Shown piece after piece: positions 43,236 to 52,762 of a stretch of DNA of 64,000 nt (positions are counted from its first letter, which is position 1; each line of letters opens with the position of its first letter). The notes beneath the pieces were generated by a model that saw nothing but the letters and a program-made list of their open reading frames with translations, was not told where the DNA came from and did no database searches. Position numbers and translations under genes: made by a program. The DNA is taken from positions 310,001 to 374,000 of the forward strand of contig NZ_MUYK01000001.1 of assembly GCF_002155685.1 (NCBI RefSeq). Reading direction: 5' to 3'. Origin of the DNA: Erythrobacter colymbi (lineage in GTDB: Bacteria; Pseudomonadota; Alphaproteobacteria; Sphingomonadales; Sphingomonadaceae).

Positions 43236-44153
43236 CTAGTTGCTGGCGACCTTGGTCGCGTCGGGGGTCGCTTCGGGAGCAGCGGCAGAGGGGGCCGCAT
43301 CCTGTCCGCCGCCGCGCGAGTGGACGTAGGCGGCGAGCATCTTGATCGTCACCGGATCGAGCCGCCCCTGCCATGCCGGCATGACGCCGTGACGGGGGGC
43401 GAGGATCTGGCGCTTCACATCGGCCTGCGTACCGCCATAGAGCCAGATCGCATCGTTCAGCGCAGGCGCGCCCATCGCCGGGAGGCCGCCGCCGGTCGGG
43501 CCGTGGCAGGCCGCGCAATTGTCGGCGAAAAGCTGCGCGCCTTGCGGGCTGTCCTTGGCCTTGCCGCTCAGCGCCAGCACGTGGCGCGCCACGGCATCGG
43601 CCTCGGCCGGTTGCAGCACGCCTTCGAAGGCGGGCATGAAGTTGGTGCGGGTCTCGGGGCTCGCTTCCCAGCGGATGCCGTGGGCGAGGGTGGTCTGGAT
43701 GTCGGTGAGGGTGCCGCCCCACAGCCAGTCGTCATCGTTGAGGTTGGGGTAGCCCGGCGATCCTGCCGCGCCCGCGCCGTGGCACTGCACGCAGTTGACC
43801 TTGAACGCCGCCGCGCCGCCCGCGATCGCGGCCTGCATCAGCTGCGGATTGCCCGCGAGCGCCTCGATATCGGTCGCCGCGATCTGCGCCCGCACACCCG
43901 CGCGGGCGGCATCGGCGGCGCGCATCTCCTGTTCGAGCTGCCCGCGGCTCGACCAGCCCAGCGTGCCGGGCGTCGCGCCCTCGAGCATCGGCCACGCGGG
44001 GTAGAGCACCACATAGACCAGAGCGAACAGGATCGTCGCGTAGAAGGTGTAGAGCCACCAGCGCGGCAGGGGGGTGTTGAGTTCCTCGATGCCGTCCCAT
44101 TCGTGGCCGACGAATTCGGTGCCCGTGGGCTCGTCGATGCGCTTATTGGTCAT
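43236..44153 (-). CDS. ccoP: cbb3 oxidase diheme subunit CcoP
   Basis: A 305-residue membrane-anchored diheme cytochrome c. WDGIEELNTPLPRWWLYTF with the TM helix (residues ~30-55) is the CcoP hallmark. Heme motifs CVQCH and CAACH with later Met ligands (NFMPAFEG; GVMPAWQG). It accepts electrons from soluble carriers and passes them to CcoO. Ends with an Ala/Pro-rich tail. Overlaps ccoQ by 11 nt. Confidence 0.97.
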   Translation of the reverse strand: MTNKRIDEPTGTEFVGHEWDGIEELNTPLPRWWLYTFYATILFALVYVVLYPAWPMLEGATPGTLGWSSRGQLEQEMRAADAARAGVRAQIAATDIEALAGNPQLMQAAIAGGAAAFKVNCVQCHGAGAAGSPGYPNLNDDDWLWGGTLTDIQTTLAHGIRWEASPETRTNFMPAFEGVLQPAEADAVARHVLALSGKAKDSPQGAQLFADNCAACHGPTGGGLPAMGAPALNDAIWLYGGTQADVKRQILAPRHGVMPAWQGRLDPVTIKMLAAYVHSRGGGQDAAPSAAAPEATPDATKVASN

Positions 44154-44307
44154 CGTTCTCGTCCTTGAAAATCAGGTTCTTGGCGTCCGCGACATGGGGC
44201 TTGGCGCCCGGGCGGAAGTGCCACAGGCACAGCACCAGATAGAGCACGCAGATCACCGCCAGCGCGTAGCTGTCGGCGAAGTGGCGAAGCGCGGTGTAGA
44301 GGCTCAT
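44143..44307 (-). CDS. ccoQ: cbb3 oxidase subunit CcoQ
   Basis: A 54-residue single-TM protein ([20 protein letters not shown]) with a cytoplasmic end [13 protein letters not shown], typical of CcoQ (FRPG...A..IF.D motif). It stabilises the cbb3 complex. Overlaps ccoO by 4 nt and ccoP by 11 nt. Confidence 0.93.
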   Translation of the reverse strand: MSLYTALRHFADSYALAVICVLYLVLCLWHFRPGAKPHVADAKNLIFKDENDDQ

Positions 44308-45071
44308 CGGCCGCCCTCCTTGCTCAGCTCTTCCTGCGCGGCGGCGCTGTTCACATCGACCAGCGTGCCGAGCATCTGGAGGTAGGCGACCAGCGCATCC
44401 ATCTCGGTCACGCGGGCCGGATCCCCGTCGAAGTCGCGGATCTGCGCCTTGGGGTAGCGCGTGGCGAGGTCGCCCGCGTCGGCATTGGGATCGGCCTGCG
44501 CGGCGAGATCGGCCTCGGCCTTGGCGAGGTCGGCATCGGTGTAGGGCACGCCCACCGCCCGCAGCGCGCCGAGGTTGGCGGCAACGTCCGGCACCTTCAG
44601 CGGGGTTTCCGCCAGGAAGGAATAGTTCGGCATGATGCTCTCGGGCACCACCTCGCGCGGGGCTTTGAGGTGCTGGACATGCCAGGCGTCCGAATACTTG
44701 CCCCCTACGCGGGCGAGGTCCGGCCCGGTGCGTTTCGAGCCCCACTGGAAGGGGTGATCGTACATCGATTCCGCGGCCAGCGAGTAATGCCCGTAGCGCT
44801 CCACCTCGTCGCGGAAGGGCCGGATCATCTGGCTGTGGCAGACATAGCAGCCCTCGCGGATGTAGATGTCCCGCCCCGCCTGTTCGAGCGGGGTGTAGGG
44901 GCGCATCCCGTCGACCGCCTCGATCGTGTTGTCGATCCAGAACATCGGGGCAATCTCGACGACCCCGCCGATGGCGACCACGCCGAGCGTGCAGGCGGCG
45001 AGCAGGGTGACGTTCTTCTCGAGCTTCTTGTGGCCCTCGAAGACTTCCGAATGTGCAGCGTTCTTGCTCAT
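44304..45071 (-). CDS. ccoO: cbb3 oxidase monoheme subunit CcoO
   Basis: A 255-residue protein: N-terminal TM anchor ([20 protein letters not shown]), heme c motif [20 protein letters not shown], and [15 protein letters not shown] ... [20 protein letters not shown] supplying the Met ligand. Fits FixO/CcoO (~240 residues). Located 23 nt after ccoN on the minus strand. Confidence 0.97.
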   Translation of the reverse strand: MSKNAAHSEVFEGHKKLEKNVTLLAACTLGVVAIGGVVEIAPMFWIDNTIEAVDGMRPYTPLEQAGRDIYIREGCYVCHSQMIRPFRDEVERYGHYSLAAESMYDHPFQWGSKRTGPDLARVGGKYSDAWHVQHLKAPREVVPESIMPNYSFLAETPLKVPDVAANLGALRAVGVPYTDADLAKAEADLAAQADPNADAGDLATRYPKAQIRDFDGDPARVTEMDALVAYLQMLGTLVDVNSAAAQEELSKEGGR

Positions 45072-45094
45072 GGTTCAGGTTCCCGTTTGCGCGG

Positions 45095-46762
45095 TCATTC
45101 GGCCGGTTCGGCGGCGAAGGTCGGGAGGAGGGGATGATCGGCGCTCGTGTCGGTCGACACATCGCCCATCGGGGCTTCGGCGCGCTCCTTGCCGGCAATG
45201 GTCATGGCGGTGTTCCAGGCCATGATGATCGCGCCGGAGAGGTACATCAGGCCCCCCACACCGCGCAGCACATACATCGGGTGGAGCGCCGCGACCGTGT
45301 CGACGAAGCTGTTCACGAGGTAGCCGTCCGCGCCGTATTCGCGCCACATCAGGCCCTGGGTGATCCCCGCCACCCACATGCTGGCGGCGTAGAAGACGAT
45401 CCCCAGCGTCGCGAGCCAGAAGTGCCAGTTGATCATCCGCAAGGAGTAGAGCCGCTCGCGGTTCCACAGGCGCGGGGTGAGGTAGTAGACGCAGGCGAAG
45501 GTGATCATCCCGTTCCACCCCAGCGCGCCAGAGTGCACGTGGCCGATGGTCCAGTCGGTGTAGTGCGAGAGCGAGTTCACCGCCTTGATCGACAGCATCG
45601 GCCCTTCGAAGGTGCTCATCCCGTAGAAGGCGAGTGCGAGGACCATCATGCGGATGATCGGATCGGTGCGGACCTTGTCCCATGCGCCGTTGAGGGTCAT
45701 CAGCCCGTTGATCATCCCGCCCCAGCTCGGCATCCACAGCATCACCGAGAACACCATGCCGAGCGTCTGCGCCCAGTCGGGGAGCGCGGTGTAGTGGAGG
45801 TGGTGCGGGCCGGCCCAGATGTAGAGGAAGATCAGCGACCAGAAGTGGATGATCGACAGGCGGTAGGAATAGACCGGCCGCCCGGCCTGCTTGGGCACGA
45901 AGTAGTACATCATCGCGAGGAAGCCCGCGGTGAGGAAGAAGCCCACCGCATTGTGGCCGTACCACCACTGGGTCAGCGCATCCTGCACGCCGGCGAAGAC
46001 GCTGTAGCTCTTGGTGCCGAGCAGGCTGACGGGCAGCGCGAGGTTGTTGACCACGTGCAGCATCGCGATCGTCAGGATGAAGGCGAGATAGAACCAGTTG
46101 GCCACATAGATATGCGGCTCGCGGCGCTGGAGGATCGTGCCGACGAACACCGCCGCATAGGCGAGCCACACGATGGTCAGCCACAGATCGACATACCATT
46201 CGGGCTCGGCATATTCGCGGCCCTGGCTGATCCCGAGGACGTAGCCGGTCGCGGCGAGCACGATGAACAGCTGGTAGCCCCAGAACACGAAGCGCGCGAC
46301 GCCCGGCAGCGCCAGCGTGGTGCGGCAGGTGCGCTGCACGACATAGAAGCTGGTGGCGAGCAGCGCGTTGCCGCCAAAGGCGAAGATCACCGCGCTGGTG
46401 TGCAGCGGGCGGACGCGGCCGAAGTTCAAGTAGGGCTCGAAGTTCAGTTGCGGGAAGGCGAGCTGCGCGGCGATGAACACGCCCACCAGCAGGCCGACCA
46501 CGCCCCAGAACATCGTCGCGATCACGCCCCAGCGGATCACGTCGTCATCATAGCGGCTCGGCCCGGGAGGCATCCGGAAGATGCTCTGCGCGCGCGCCAC
46601 CGGGTCATAGGTGCCCAGCGTCGCCACGATCAGGATCACCGCGACCAGCGCCACGATCCCCATGTGGATGGCAAACCCCGCATCGGGCGTAAGCGCGATG
46701 GCGGCGATGCTGGCGAGCAGGACAAGCGCCCACACTCCCAGCCGCTTAACGACTGTTTCCAT
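45095..46762 (-). CDS. ccoN: cbb3 cytochrome c oxidase catalytic subunit I
   Basis: A 555-residue, twelve-TM heme-copper oxidase of the C family. Heme and CuB ligand regions are recognisable: [34 protein letters not shown] (H-N in place of the H-x-x-x-Y of A-type enzymes), [13 protein letters not shown], and [17 protein letters not shown]. It couples O2 reduction to proton pumping under low oxygen. It heads the order N-O-Q-P-G-H-I-S. A near-perfect FNR box lies ~57 nt upstream of its ATG. Confidence 0.98.
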   Translation of the reverse strand: METVVKRLGVWALVLLASIAAIALTPDAGFAIHMGIVALVAVILIVATLGTYDPVARAQSIFRMPPGPSRYDDDVIRWGVIATMFWGVVGLLVGVFIAAQLAFPQLNFEPYLNFGRVRPLHTSAVIFAFGGNALLATSFYVVQRTCRTTLALPGVARFVFWGYQLFIVLAATGYVLGISQGREYAEPEWYVDLWLTIVWLAYAAVFVGTILQRREPHIYVANWFYLAFILTIAMLHVVNNLALPVSLLGTKSYSVFAGVQDALTQWWYGHNAVGFFLTAGFLAMMYYFVPKQAGRPVYSYRLSIIHFWSLIFLYIWAGPHHLHYTALPDWAQTLGMVFSVMLWMPSWGGMINGLMTLNGAWDKVRTDPIIRMMVLALAFYGMSTFEGPMLSIKAVNSLSHYTDWTIGHVHSGALGWNGMITFACVYYLTPRLWNRERLYSLRMINWHFWLATLGIVFYAASMWVAGITQGLMWREYGADGYLVNSFVDTVAALHPMYVLRGVGGLMYLSGAIIMAWNTAMTIAGKERAEAPMGDVSTDTSADHPLLPTFAAEPAE

Positions 46763-46818
46763 GTTGATTTATCCCTTCCGTCGGAGCGATCCCTACCGCG
46801 CCTGCGCAATCCCTGTGT

Positions 46819-46832
46819 TTGACCGAAATCAA
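46819..46832. promoter_or_regulatory. FNR/FnrL box of the ccoNOQP promoter
   Basis: TTGAC-CGAA-ATCAA, centre 63 bp upstream of the ccoN ATG, in the 77-bp gap between the fnr/fixK-type gene and ccoN. TTGAC/TTGAT-N4-ATCAA/GTCAA is the established recognition sequence of Fnr/FixK/Anr proteins, and cco operons are classic targets. Confidence 0.88.
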
Positions 46833-46839
46833 AATTGGT

Positions 46840-47580
46840 TCAGTTTTTGGCTCCATCGCCGCAGCGGCCCGCGATCCGGGCGAGCGCGCCGACATCGGCG
46901 AGCGCGACCTTCGAGCGGCCCTCGGTGGTCACCAGCCCCGCCTCGCGCAGCTCGGTGAGCTGGCGGCTGACGGTCTCGATCGTGAGGCCGAGCGAATCGC
47001 CGATGTCGCGGCGGCTCATCGGCAGCGCGAAGGCGCAAGGCCCGCGCGTGCAATCGGCGAGCCGCTCGGCCATCGAGACGAGGAAATCGGCGATCCGCGC
47101 GGCGGCCGACTTGTGCCCCATCTGCATCATCCGGGTGCGCGAGCGGTGGAGCGCCTGAAGGCTGCGGGTCAGCACCGAACGCAGCACCGCCGGATCGCCT
47201 TGGGCTGCATCGAGGAAGCGGTCGGCTGGGAAGATCGCCAGTTCGCAATCGGCGAGCGCGACGAGACGGAAATCGCCATCCGCCTTGCGCAGCACCGACA
47301 CCAGATCGCCCGCGAAGTGGAAGGCGAGCACCTGCCCGCCGGGCGCGCCGCTCGCATGGGGGGAAATGAGCTTGGCCGCCCCGGTGCCGATCCACACCAG
47401 CCGGTCCTCGTCGGCATCGGGCGGCAGCTGCTGCCCCTTGGCGAGGAAGGCCGGACTGCCGAGCGCGCAGAGCCGGTCTGCCGTGGGCGCATCGCCCGTC
47501 CCCTCCGGCAAGGCCGCGCGGAATGCGGCCATTGTGGCCGCTGGCCCGTGAGCGGGCGGGAGGGGACTTAGGGTCGCCAT
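46840..47580 (-). CDS. Crp/Fnr-family regulator, FixK-like (no FNR cysteine cluster)
   Basis: A 246-residue protein from ATG 47580; ATG 47532 is an alternative. N-terminal cyclic-nucleotide-like beta-roll (VLAFHFAGDLVSVLRK), long dimer helix (SLQALHRSRTRMMQMG), and a C-terminal HTH (RRDIGDSLGLTIETVSRQLT) with the E-x-x-S-R recognition residues of FNR-type proteins, matching the TTGAT boxes nearby. The N terminus has only one Cys before the beta-roll, so it cannot bind the FNR [4Fe-4S] cluster through the usual four cysteines. It therefore looks like FixK: controlled at expression or protein level. It probably activates ccoN and hemN and, through the box at 47618-47631, itself and ompW. Confidence 0.88.
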   Translation of the reverse strand: MATLSPLPPAHGPAATMAAFRAALPEGTGDAPTADRLCALGSPAFLAKGQQLPPDADEDRLVWIGTGAAKLISPHASGAPGGQVLAFHFAGDLVSVLRKADGDFRLVALADCELAIFPADRFLDAAQGDPAVLRSVLTRSLQALHRSRTRMMQMGHKSAAARIADFLVSMAERLADCTRGPCAFALPMSRRDIGDSLGLTIETVSRQLTELREAGLVTTEGRSKVALADVGALARIAGRCGDGAKN

Positions 47581-47617
47581 GATGGTGCCGCTTTGGGCTG
47601 CGGATGCGCAAAGGTCT

Positions 47618-47631
47618 TTGATTCCGATCAA
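47618..47631. promoter_or_regulatory. perfect FNR box between the fixK-like gene and ompW
   Basis: TTGAT-TCCG-ATCAA, a perfect dyad. Centre 44 bp before the regulator ATG (47580) and about 102 bp before the ompW ATG, in the divergent gap 47581-47726. It implies autoregulation and oxygen control of ompW. Confidence 0.9.
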
Positions 47632-47726
47632 TGAGCGCGGGGGCGGCCTGCGGTTATCCGGCCCCCACAGGCAGCAAACATCCTGGGCCGCGCAAGGTGG
47701 CCGCTGCTGCCGATGAGGATGGGAAA

Positions 47727-48407
47727 ATGAAGAAAGTTCTGATGCTTGGCGCCGCCGCACTGGCGTTTGCCGCGGTGCCCGCAATGGCGCAGGATGCGCC
47801 CGAGCGGGCCGGACACGTGCAGGTCAAAGTGCTCGGCACCTATGTCGCGCCCGACGGCAAGATCACCGACATCAACGTCAATGTGCCGAACCTGCCTGCG
47901 ACTACACAGACCAAGGCGAACGACAATGTGACGCCGACGATCGCGATCGAATATTTCGTGACCGACAATGTCTCGATCGAGACCATCGCGGGGATCACCC
48001 AGCACGATGTCGATGCGACCGCCGGCCTGCCCGCGGGGGCCGAGCTGGTGTCGAACGCCAAGCTGATCCCGGCAACGGTGACGGCGAAGTATCACTTCGA
48101 TCTGGGCGGCATTAAGCCTTACGTCGGCGCGGGGCCGGCCTATTTCCTGTGGGTCGGCGACAAGCGCGGCGCGGCGACGGTGCCGCTGGGCGTGACCAAG
48201 ACCGACCTGTCGGACGAGTTCGGCGTGGCGCTTCAGGCGGGGGTCGATGTGCCGCTCAATGACAAGGGCCTCGGCTTCAGTGTCGATGTGAAGCGCTATT
48301 TCATCGATACAACCGCGCGCTGGTATGTCGGCAACACCTTGGCGATCGAGACCGAGCACAAGCTCGATCCGTGGCTGATCAGCGCAGGGCTGAGCTACCG
48401 GTTCTGA
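47727..48407 (+). CDS. ompW: OmpW family outer-membrane protein
   Basis: A 226-residue protein; the ATG is preceded by GAGGATGGG. Signal peptide MKKVLMLGAAALAFAAVPAMA. OmpW features: GHVQVKVLGTYVAPDG near the N terminus, VTPTIAIEYFVTDNVSIETIAG, KYHFDLGGIKPYVGAGPAYF, and terminal DPWLISAGLSYRF. An eight-stranded barrel forming a narrow hydrophobic channel. FNR-dependent ompW expression is known in enterobacteria, and here a perfect FNR box lies upstream. Followed by a strong terminator. Confidence 0.95.
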   Translation: MKKVLMLGAAALAFAAVPAMAQDAPERAGHVQVKVLGTYVAPDGKITDINVNVPNLPATTQTKANDNVTPTIAIEYFVTDNVSIETIAGITQHDVDATAGLPAGAELVSNAKLIPATVTAKYHFDLGGIKPYVGAGPAYFLWVGDKRGAATVPLGVTKTDLSDEFGVALQAGVDVPLNDKGLGFSVDVKRYFIDTTARWYVGNTLAIETEHKLDPWLISAGLSYRF

Positions 48408-48439
48408 GCCGCCCCTCCCCCTTTAGGGCGGCCCATGAG

Positions 48440-48477
48440 AAGCCCCGTCGGCCATCGCGGCTGGCGGGGCTTTTTCG
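48440..48477 (+). terminator. rho-independent terminator after ompW
   Basis: AGCCCCG (48441-48447) pairs with CGGGGCT (48465-48471), with an inner GGCC/GGCT extension, followed by TTTTTCGTTC. Confidence 0.9.
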
Positions 48478-48540
48478 TTCTTCTCTTAGCGCCCGGTTCG
48501 CTCGGAGTCAGCGCTTGCCAGACAAGTACCAGAGGCCGCC

Positions 48541-48576
48541 AGACCCCCTCTAGACCCCCTCCAGACCCCCGCCAGA
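48541..48576. repeat. short 11-bp tandem repeat
   Basis: Three tandem copies of AGACCCCC(T/G)(C)(T/C) at 48541-48551, 48552-48562 and 48563-48573, then a partial AGA. Non-coding, between the convergent ompW and porin genes. Confidence 0.75.
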
Positions 48577-48583
48577 ACGCAAA

Positions 48584-48613
48584 AGCGCGGCGTTTCACGT
48601 GAAACACCGCGCT
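48584..48613. repeat. 30-bp palindrome with a parS-like core; probable terminator of the porin gene
   Basis: Arms 48584-48598 and 48599-48613 are complementary except one pair. The centre is CGTTTCACGTGAAACA (48591-48606), matching the chromosomal parS consensus TGTTTCACGTGAAACA at 15 of 16 positions. On the minus strand it is followed by TTTTGCG, 15 nt past the porin stop, so it can equally serve as a terminator. Confidence 0.55.
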
Positions 48614-48627
48614 TCGGGGGAGGGGAA

Positions 48628-50037
48628 TCAGAAGTTGTAGCGGGTCGAGATCATCATCCGCCTGAGATCGCCCGTCTGCCCGTTCTCGAGGCTGCGTTCG
48701 GCGTAGAGCAGCTCGATCCCCACATCGAGCGGATCGACCGGCGTCCAGATCAGATTGGCGAGCGCATTCCAGCTCTCGTCGGTCACGGTGCGGGTGGTGA
48801 GCGTGACCGGATTGTCGGCCTTGAAGTAGGATCCCGCGAGGGTGGATCTCCACCGCGGGGCCCAATGATGCTGGTACGCGGCAAAGCCCGACCAGGTGAA
48901 GATCGGGTCGAGCTTGCCCGTGGGCGTCACCGCCGCATCGTTGACGATGTTGAGCCCGATATAGCGCCCGAGCCCGTCACCCGCGGTCGCCATGAAGCGG
49001 AAGTCGTCGCTCTTGCCGACCTTGATCTTGCCCGAAAGGCTGATGCCGTAAGCGACGGCGCTGTCGGTGCCGGTGCCGAAATCATCGTTCGTAATCCGGA
49101 GGTTACGCCCGATCCCGGCAATCGCGAGCGCGCCCCATTTGCGGGTGAGGTTATACCTCACCACAAGGTCGGGCAGGGTATCGTCCCCCGCCATGATCCG
49201 CGCCCCGCTGCGAGTGGTGACGGTCGTCTCGGGCTGCTCGAGCGCGACCTGCCAACCGTTCTTCGAATAGCGGATCATCGGCTGGCGATCGAACACGGTG
49301 CCGGGCGTAATGCCAATGAAATCAAGGCTGTCGGGCAGGGCGGCGATGTTCTGGAAAGTCGACCAGGCCTGCCCGAACAGCCAGTTATCATAGGTGATGA
49401 AGGCCTGCCTGAGGCGCGGGACATAGGAATTGGTGGTCCGCTCGTCCCCCCCGTCGGTGACATTGAAATCCATCTCGATCTGCGAGTTGAGCGTATGCCC
49501 CGTCCCCACATCGGTCGCGGTCTTGAGGATGAACCGCGTCTGTCGGGCGGAGTAGTCAGTGTCATACCCCGACCCCGTCCCGCCGACCGGGATCAGCGCC
49601 GGGATCAGGAAGTCGCGGCCGATGGAATTGTCCGGGATCTGCCCCCCGCTGGTCGCCTGCACCAGCGCATCGAGCTTGACGTAGCCGCTATAGGACACCG
49701 TGGTCTTGCCGACGCGGAAGCCCTTGTCTTCCTGCGCTTTTGGCACCGCGATCTGCTCGGCGAGCGCGGCCTGGCGGTCCTTGAGATCGCGGGTTGCGGC
49801 GAGCAGCGCCACGCCCTGTTCGCGCACCGCGACCTGCTCGGCGCGCTGGGCGCTGTCGTCGGCAGCGCGGGTGGCCTGTTCGGCATCCATCCGCGCAATG
49901 AGGCCCTCGACCAGCTTCTCGAGGCGATCAAGCCGCTGATCGACCGTGGCTTCTTCGGCGAACGCGGGCGCGGCCGACAGCATGCTGGCCGCCAGCAGAA
50001 CGATCCGGAATGCCCGGGCAGGTCCGATGTGACCCAT
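48628..50037 (-). CDS. DcaP-family trimeric outer-membrane porin
   Basis: A 469-residue protein. Signal peptide ends APAFAEE (~residue 28), followed by a coiled-coil (residues ~32-95; VDQRLDRLEKLVEGLIARMD) and then a 16-strand-type barrel opening with VSYSGYVKLDALV. Strands include FLIPALIPVGGTG, RQTRFILKTATDVGTG, RQAFITYDNWLFGQAWSTFQ, and it ends RRMMISTRYNF. DcaP porins take up small dicarboxylates and other anions. It is divergent from acs, so joint control by CrbR is likely and substrate anions would suit an acetate/organic acid module. Confidence 0.88.
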   Translation of the reverse strand: MGHIGPARAFRIVLLAASMLSAAPAFAEEATVDQRLDRLEKLVEGLIARMDAEQATRAADDSAQRAEQVAVREQGVALLAATRDLKDRQAALAEQIAVPKAQEDKGFRVGKTTVSYSGYVKLDALVQATSGGQIPDNSIGRDFLIPALIPVGGTGSGYDTDYSARQTRFILKTATDVGTGHTLNSQIEMDFNVTDGGDERTTNSYVPRLRQAFITYDNWLFGQAWSTFQNIAALPDSLDFIGITPGTVFDRQPMIRYSKNGWQVALEQPETTVTTRSGARIMAGDDTLPDLVVRYNLTRKWGALAIAGIGRNLRITNDDFGTGTDSAVAYGISLSGKIKVGKSDDFRFMATAGDGLGRYIGLNIVNDAAVTPTGKLDPIFTWSGFAAYQHHWAPRWRSTLAGSYFKADNPVTLTTRTVTDESWNALANLIWTPVDPLDVGIELLYAERSLENGQTGDLRRMMISTRYNF

Positions 50038-50184
50038 GTCTCTCTCCCATCCTCTTCCGATCCCGCTGCAGAATGATCCTCCCGGAGGGGCGCGGACAGC
50101 TAGCGGATGGTCGTAAGACCTTTGTCTGATGGGGCGGGCGGTGTAGCCTGAGGTAGAACGGGGTCAGAACAAGGGAGAGTCGAG
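50038..50184. promoter_or_regulatory. divergent porin-acs promoter region
   Basis: This 147-bp gap drives the porin leftward and acs rightward. An inverted repeat AGAC-CTTT-GTCT at 50116-50127 lies ~58 bp before the acs ATG and is a candidate site for CrbR. Ribosome-binding site GGGAGAG just before the acs ATG. No -35/-10 assigned. Confidence 0.4.
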
Positions 50185-52116
50185 ATGATCCACGCCGTCG
50201 AGCGGCCCAAACCGCACACGCCGACCCATTGCACCCCCGAGCAATATGCCGCGATGTACCGCGCCTCGATCGAGACGCCTGATGCCTTCTGGCTGGAGCA
50301 GGCGCAGCGGCTCGACTGGGTCAAGGCGCCCACTATTGGCGGGGACTGGGCCTATGATCCGGTGGCGATCAAGTGGTTCGAGGACGGGCAGCTGAACCTG
50401 TGCCACAATGCGGTCGACCGGCATCTCCCCGCGCACGCTGACAAGGTCGCGCTGATCTTCGAGCCCGACGATCCGGCGACGCCCTCGCGCAGCCTCACCT
50501 ATGGCGAGCTCCATGCCGAGGTCGTGCGCATGGCCAACGCGCTGAAAAAGCTCGGGGTCACGCGCGGCGAGCGGGTGACGATCTACATGCCGATGATCCT
50601 CGAAGGCGTCGTGGCGATGCTCGCCTGCGCGCGGCTGGGCGCGGTGCATTCGGTGGTGTTCGGCGGCTTCTCGCCCGAGGCCTTGGCGGGCCGGATCGAG
50701 GATTGCGGCAGCCGCTTCGTCATCACCGCCGACGAGGGCCTGCGCGGGGGCAAGCACGTTCCCCTGAAGGCCAATGTCGATGCGGCCCTGAACCTTGCCG
50801 CCCACGCGACCCATGTCGCGGGCGTGCTGGTCATCCCCCACACCGGCGGGGCGATCGAGATGGTGGAAGGCCGTGACCACTGGCTTGCCGACCTCGCCAG
50901 CGACGCGGATTGCCCCTGCGAGGTGATGAACGCGGAAGACCCGCTGTTCATCCTCTACACCTCGGGTTCCACCGGCAAGCCCAAGGGCGTGCTCCACACC
51001 ACCGGCGGCTACGGCGTCTGGACGGCGACGACCTTCCACTACATCTTCGACTATCAGCCGGGCGAGGTGTTCTGGTGCACCGCCGACATTGGCTGGGTCA
51101 CGGGGCACAGCTATGTCGTCTACGGCCCGCTGATGAACGCCGCGACCGCGGTAGTGTTCGAAGGCGTGCCCAATTACCCCGACCACGGGCGGTTCTGGGA
51201 CGTGGTCGACAAGCACGGCGTCAACATCATCTACACCGCCCCCACCGCGATCCGCGCGCTGATGCGCGAGGGCGATCATCACGTGACGAGCCGCTCGCGC
51301 GCCTCGCTGCGACTGCTCGGCAGCGTCGGTGAACCCATCAATCCCGAGGCGTGGCGCTGGTATTTCGATGTCGTGGGTGAGGGCCGCTGCCCGGTGATCG
51401 ACACCTGGTGGCAGACCGAAACCGGCGGCTGCATGATCACCACGCTGCCCGGCGCACACGACATGAAGCCGGGGAGCGCCGGTCTCCCGTTCTTCGGCAT
51501 CCGCCCGCAGCTGGTCGACAACGAGGGCGGGGTGCTGGAGGGTGCCAATGAGGGCAACCTGTGCATCACCCATAGCTGGCCGGGTCAGGCGCGCACCGTC
51601 TATGGCGATCACGAGCGCTTCGTGCAGACCTATTTCAGCACCTACAAGGCCAAGTACTTCACCGGCGACGGCTGCAAGCGCGATGCGGACGGCTATTACT
51701 GGATCACCGGCCGCGTCGACGATGTCATCAACGTCTCGGGCCACCGCATGGGCACCGCCGAGGTCGAAAGCGCGCTGGTGCTCCATCCCAAGGTCGCCGA
51801 GGCCGCGGTGGTCGGCTATCCGCACGACATCAAGGGGCAGGGCATCTATTGCTATGTCACCCTCAACGCCGGCGAGGAAGGCACCGATGCGCTGCTCGCG
51901 GAATTGAAGGCGCACGTCCGCAAGGAAATCGGCCCGATCGCCACGCCCGATGTGATCCACTTCACCGACGGCCTGCCCAAAACCCGCTCGGGCAAGATCA
52001 TGCGCCGCATCCTCAGGAAGATCGCCGAGAACGAGTTCGGATCGCTGGGCGACACCTCGACCCTCGCCGACCCGTCGCTGGTCGACCGGCTGATCGAGGG
52101 CAGGCAGAACCGCTGA
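50185..52116 (+). CDS. acs: acetyl-CoA synthetase
   Basis: A 643-residue AMP-forming acetate-CoA ligase (acetate + ATP + CoA to acetyl-CoA + AMP + PPi). ANL superfamily motifs: A3 [49 protein letters not shown] and the A10 loop [10 protein letters not shown], whose lysine is the known acetylation site. Length matches Acs (~650). Followed 7 nt later by the response regulator. A CrbS/CrbR pair next to acs matches known control of acs in gammaproteobacteria. Confidence 0.97.
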   Translation: MIHAVERPKPHTPTHCTPEQYAAMYRASIETPDAFWLEQAQRLDWVKAPTIGGDWAYDPVAIKWFEDGQLNLCHNAVDRHLPAHADKVALIFEPDDPATPSRSLTYGELHAEVVRMANALKKLGVTRGERVTIYMPMILEGVVAMLACARLGAVHSVVFGGFSPEALAGRIEDCGSRFVITADEGLRGGKHVPLKANVDAALNLAAHATHVAGVLVIPHTGGAIEMVEGRDHWLADLASDADCPCEVMNAEDPLFILYTSGSTGKPKGVLHTTGGYGVWTATTFHYIFDYQPGEVFWCTADIGWVTGHSYVVYGPLMNAATAVVFEGVPNYPDHGRFWDVVDKHGVNIIYTAPTAIRALMREGDHHVTSRSRASLRLLGSVGEPINPEAWRWYFDVVGEGRCPVIDTWWQTETGGCMITTLPGAHDMKPGSAGLPFFGIRPQLVDNEGGVLEGANEGNLCITHSWPGQARTVYGDHERFVQTYFSTYKAKYFTGDGCKRDADGYYWITGRVDDVINVSGHRMGTAEVESALVLHPKVAEAAVVGYPHDIKGQGIYCYVTLNAGEEGTDALLAELKAHVRKEIGPIATPDVIHFTDGLPKTRSGKIMRRILRKIAENEFGSLGDTSTLADPSLVDRLIEGRQNR

Positions 52117-52123
52117 GGCGTGC

Positions 52124-52762
52124 ATGACCGGGCGCATCGTCATTGCCGACGACCACCCGCTGTTCCGCAGCGCGCTCGCGCACGCGGTCGGCAAGGTGTG
52201 GGAGGGGGGCACGATCATCGAGGCCAGCAGCGCCGCCGAGGCGCGCGCGGCGCTGGCCGAGGGCGGGGCGGAGACGCTGCTGCTCGATCTCCACATGGCA
52301 GACTCCTCGGGCCTCGCGGTGCTGATGGATCTGCGGCAGGACTACCCCGCGCTGCCGATCGTGATCGTCTCGGCCTCGGAAGAGCCGCGCGTGGCGGCCG
52401 CGGCAGCGCAGCTGGGCGCGGCGGGGTTCATTCCCAAGTCGGCTAGCCTCGAGGCGATGCGCGAGGGGCTGGCCGCGGTGCGCGATGGCGACGCGTGGTT
52501 TCCCGAGAGCGCCGCCGGTGCGGACGACGATCTCGCCCGGATCGCCAGCCTGACGCCCGCCCAGCGGCGCATTCTGGCGGGCATCCGGCAGGGGCTCCTG
52601 AACAAGCAGATCGCCTATGAGCTGTCGATTAGCGAGGCGACGGTGAAGGCGCATATCACCGCGATCCTGAGGAAGCTCGGCGTCGGAAGCCGGACGCAGG
52701 CGGTGCTGCTCGCCGCCAAGCTCGACGTCGATCAGCCGGTCGCCGATTCCGCGAGGGTCTGA
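52124..52762 (+). CDS. crbR: LuxR-type response regulator, CrbR-like
   Basis: A 212-residue NarL/FixJ-class regulator: receiver domain residues 1-~120 with acidic pair ADDHPLF and phosphoacceptor Asp55 (LLLDLHM), and a C-terminal HTH_LUXR (LTPAQRRILAGIRQGLLNKQ; ELSISEATVKAHITAILRKL). It lies 7 nt after acs and its end overlaps the convergent sensor kinase by 31 nt. By position and type it corresponds to CrbR, activator of acs. The name rests on context and kinase type. Confidence 0.88.
   Translation: MTGRIVIADDHPLFRSALAHAVGKVWEGGTIIEASSAAEARAALAEGGAETLLLDLHMADSSGLAVLMDLRQDYPALPIVIVSASEEPRVAAAAAQLGAAGFIPKSASLEAMREGLAAVRDGDAWFPESAAGADDDLARIASLTPAQRRILAGIRQGLLNKQIAYELSISEATVKAHITAILRKLGVGSRTQAVLLAAKLDVDQPVADSARV

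Noticed and set aside
46840..47580. Classical oxygen-sensing FNR
   Set aside because: Only one cysteine precedes the beta-roll; the four-cysteine [4Fe-4S] site is absent. FixK-like is a better description.
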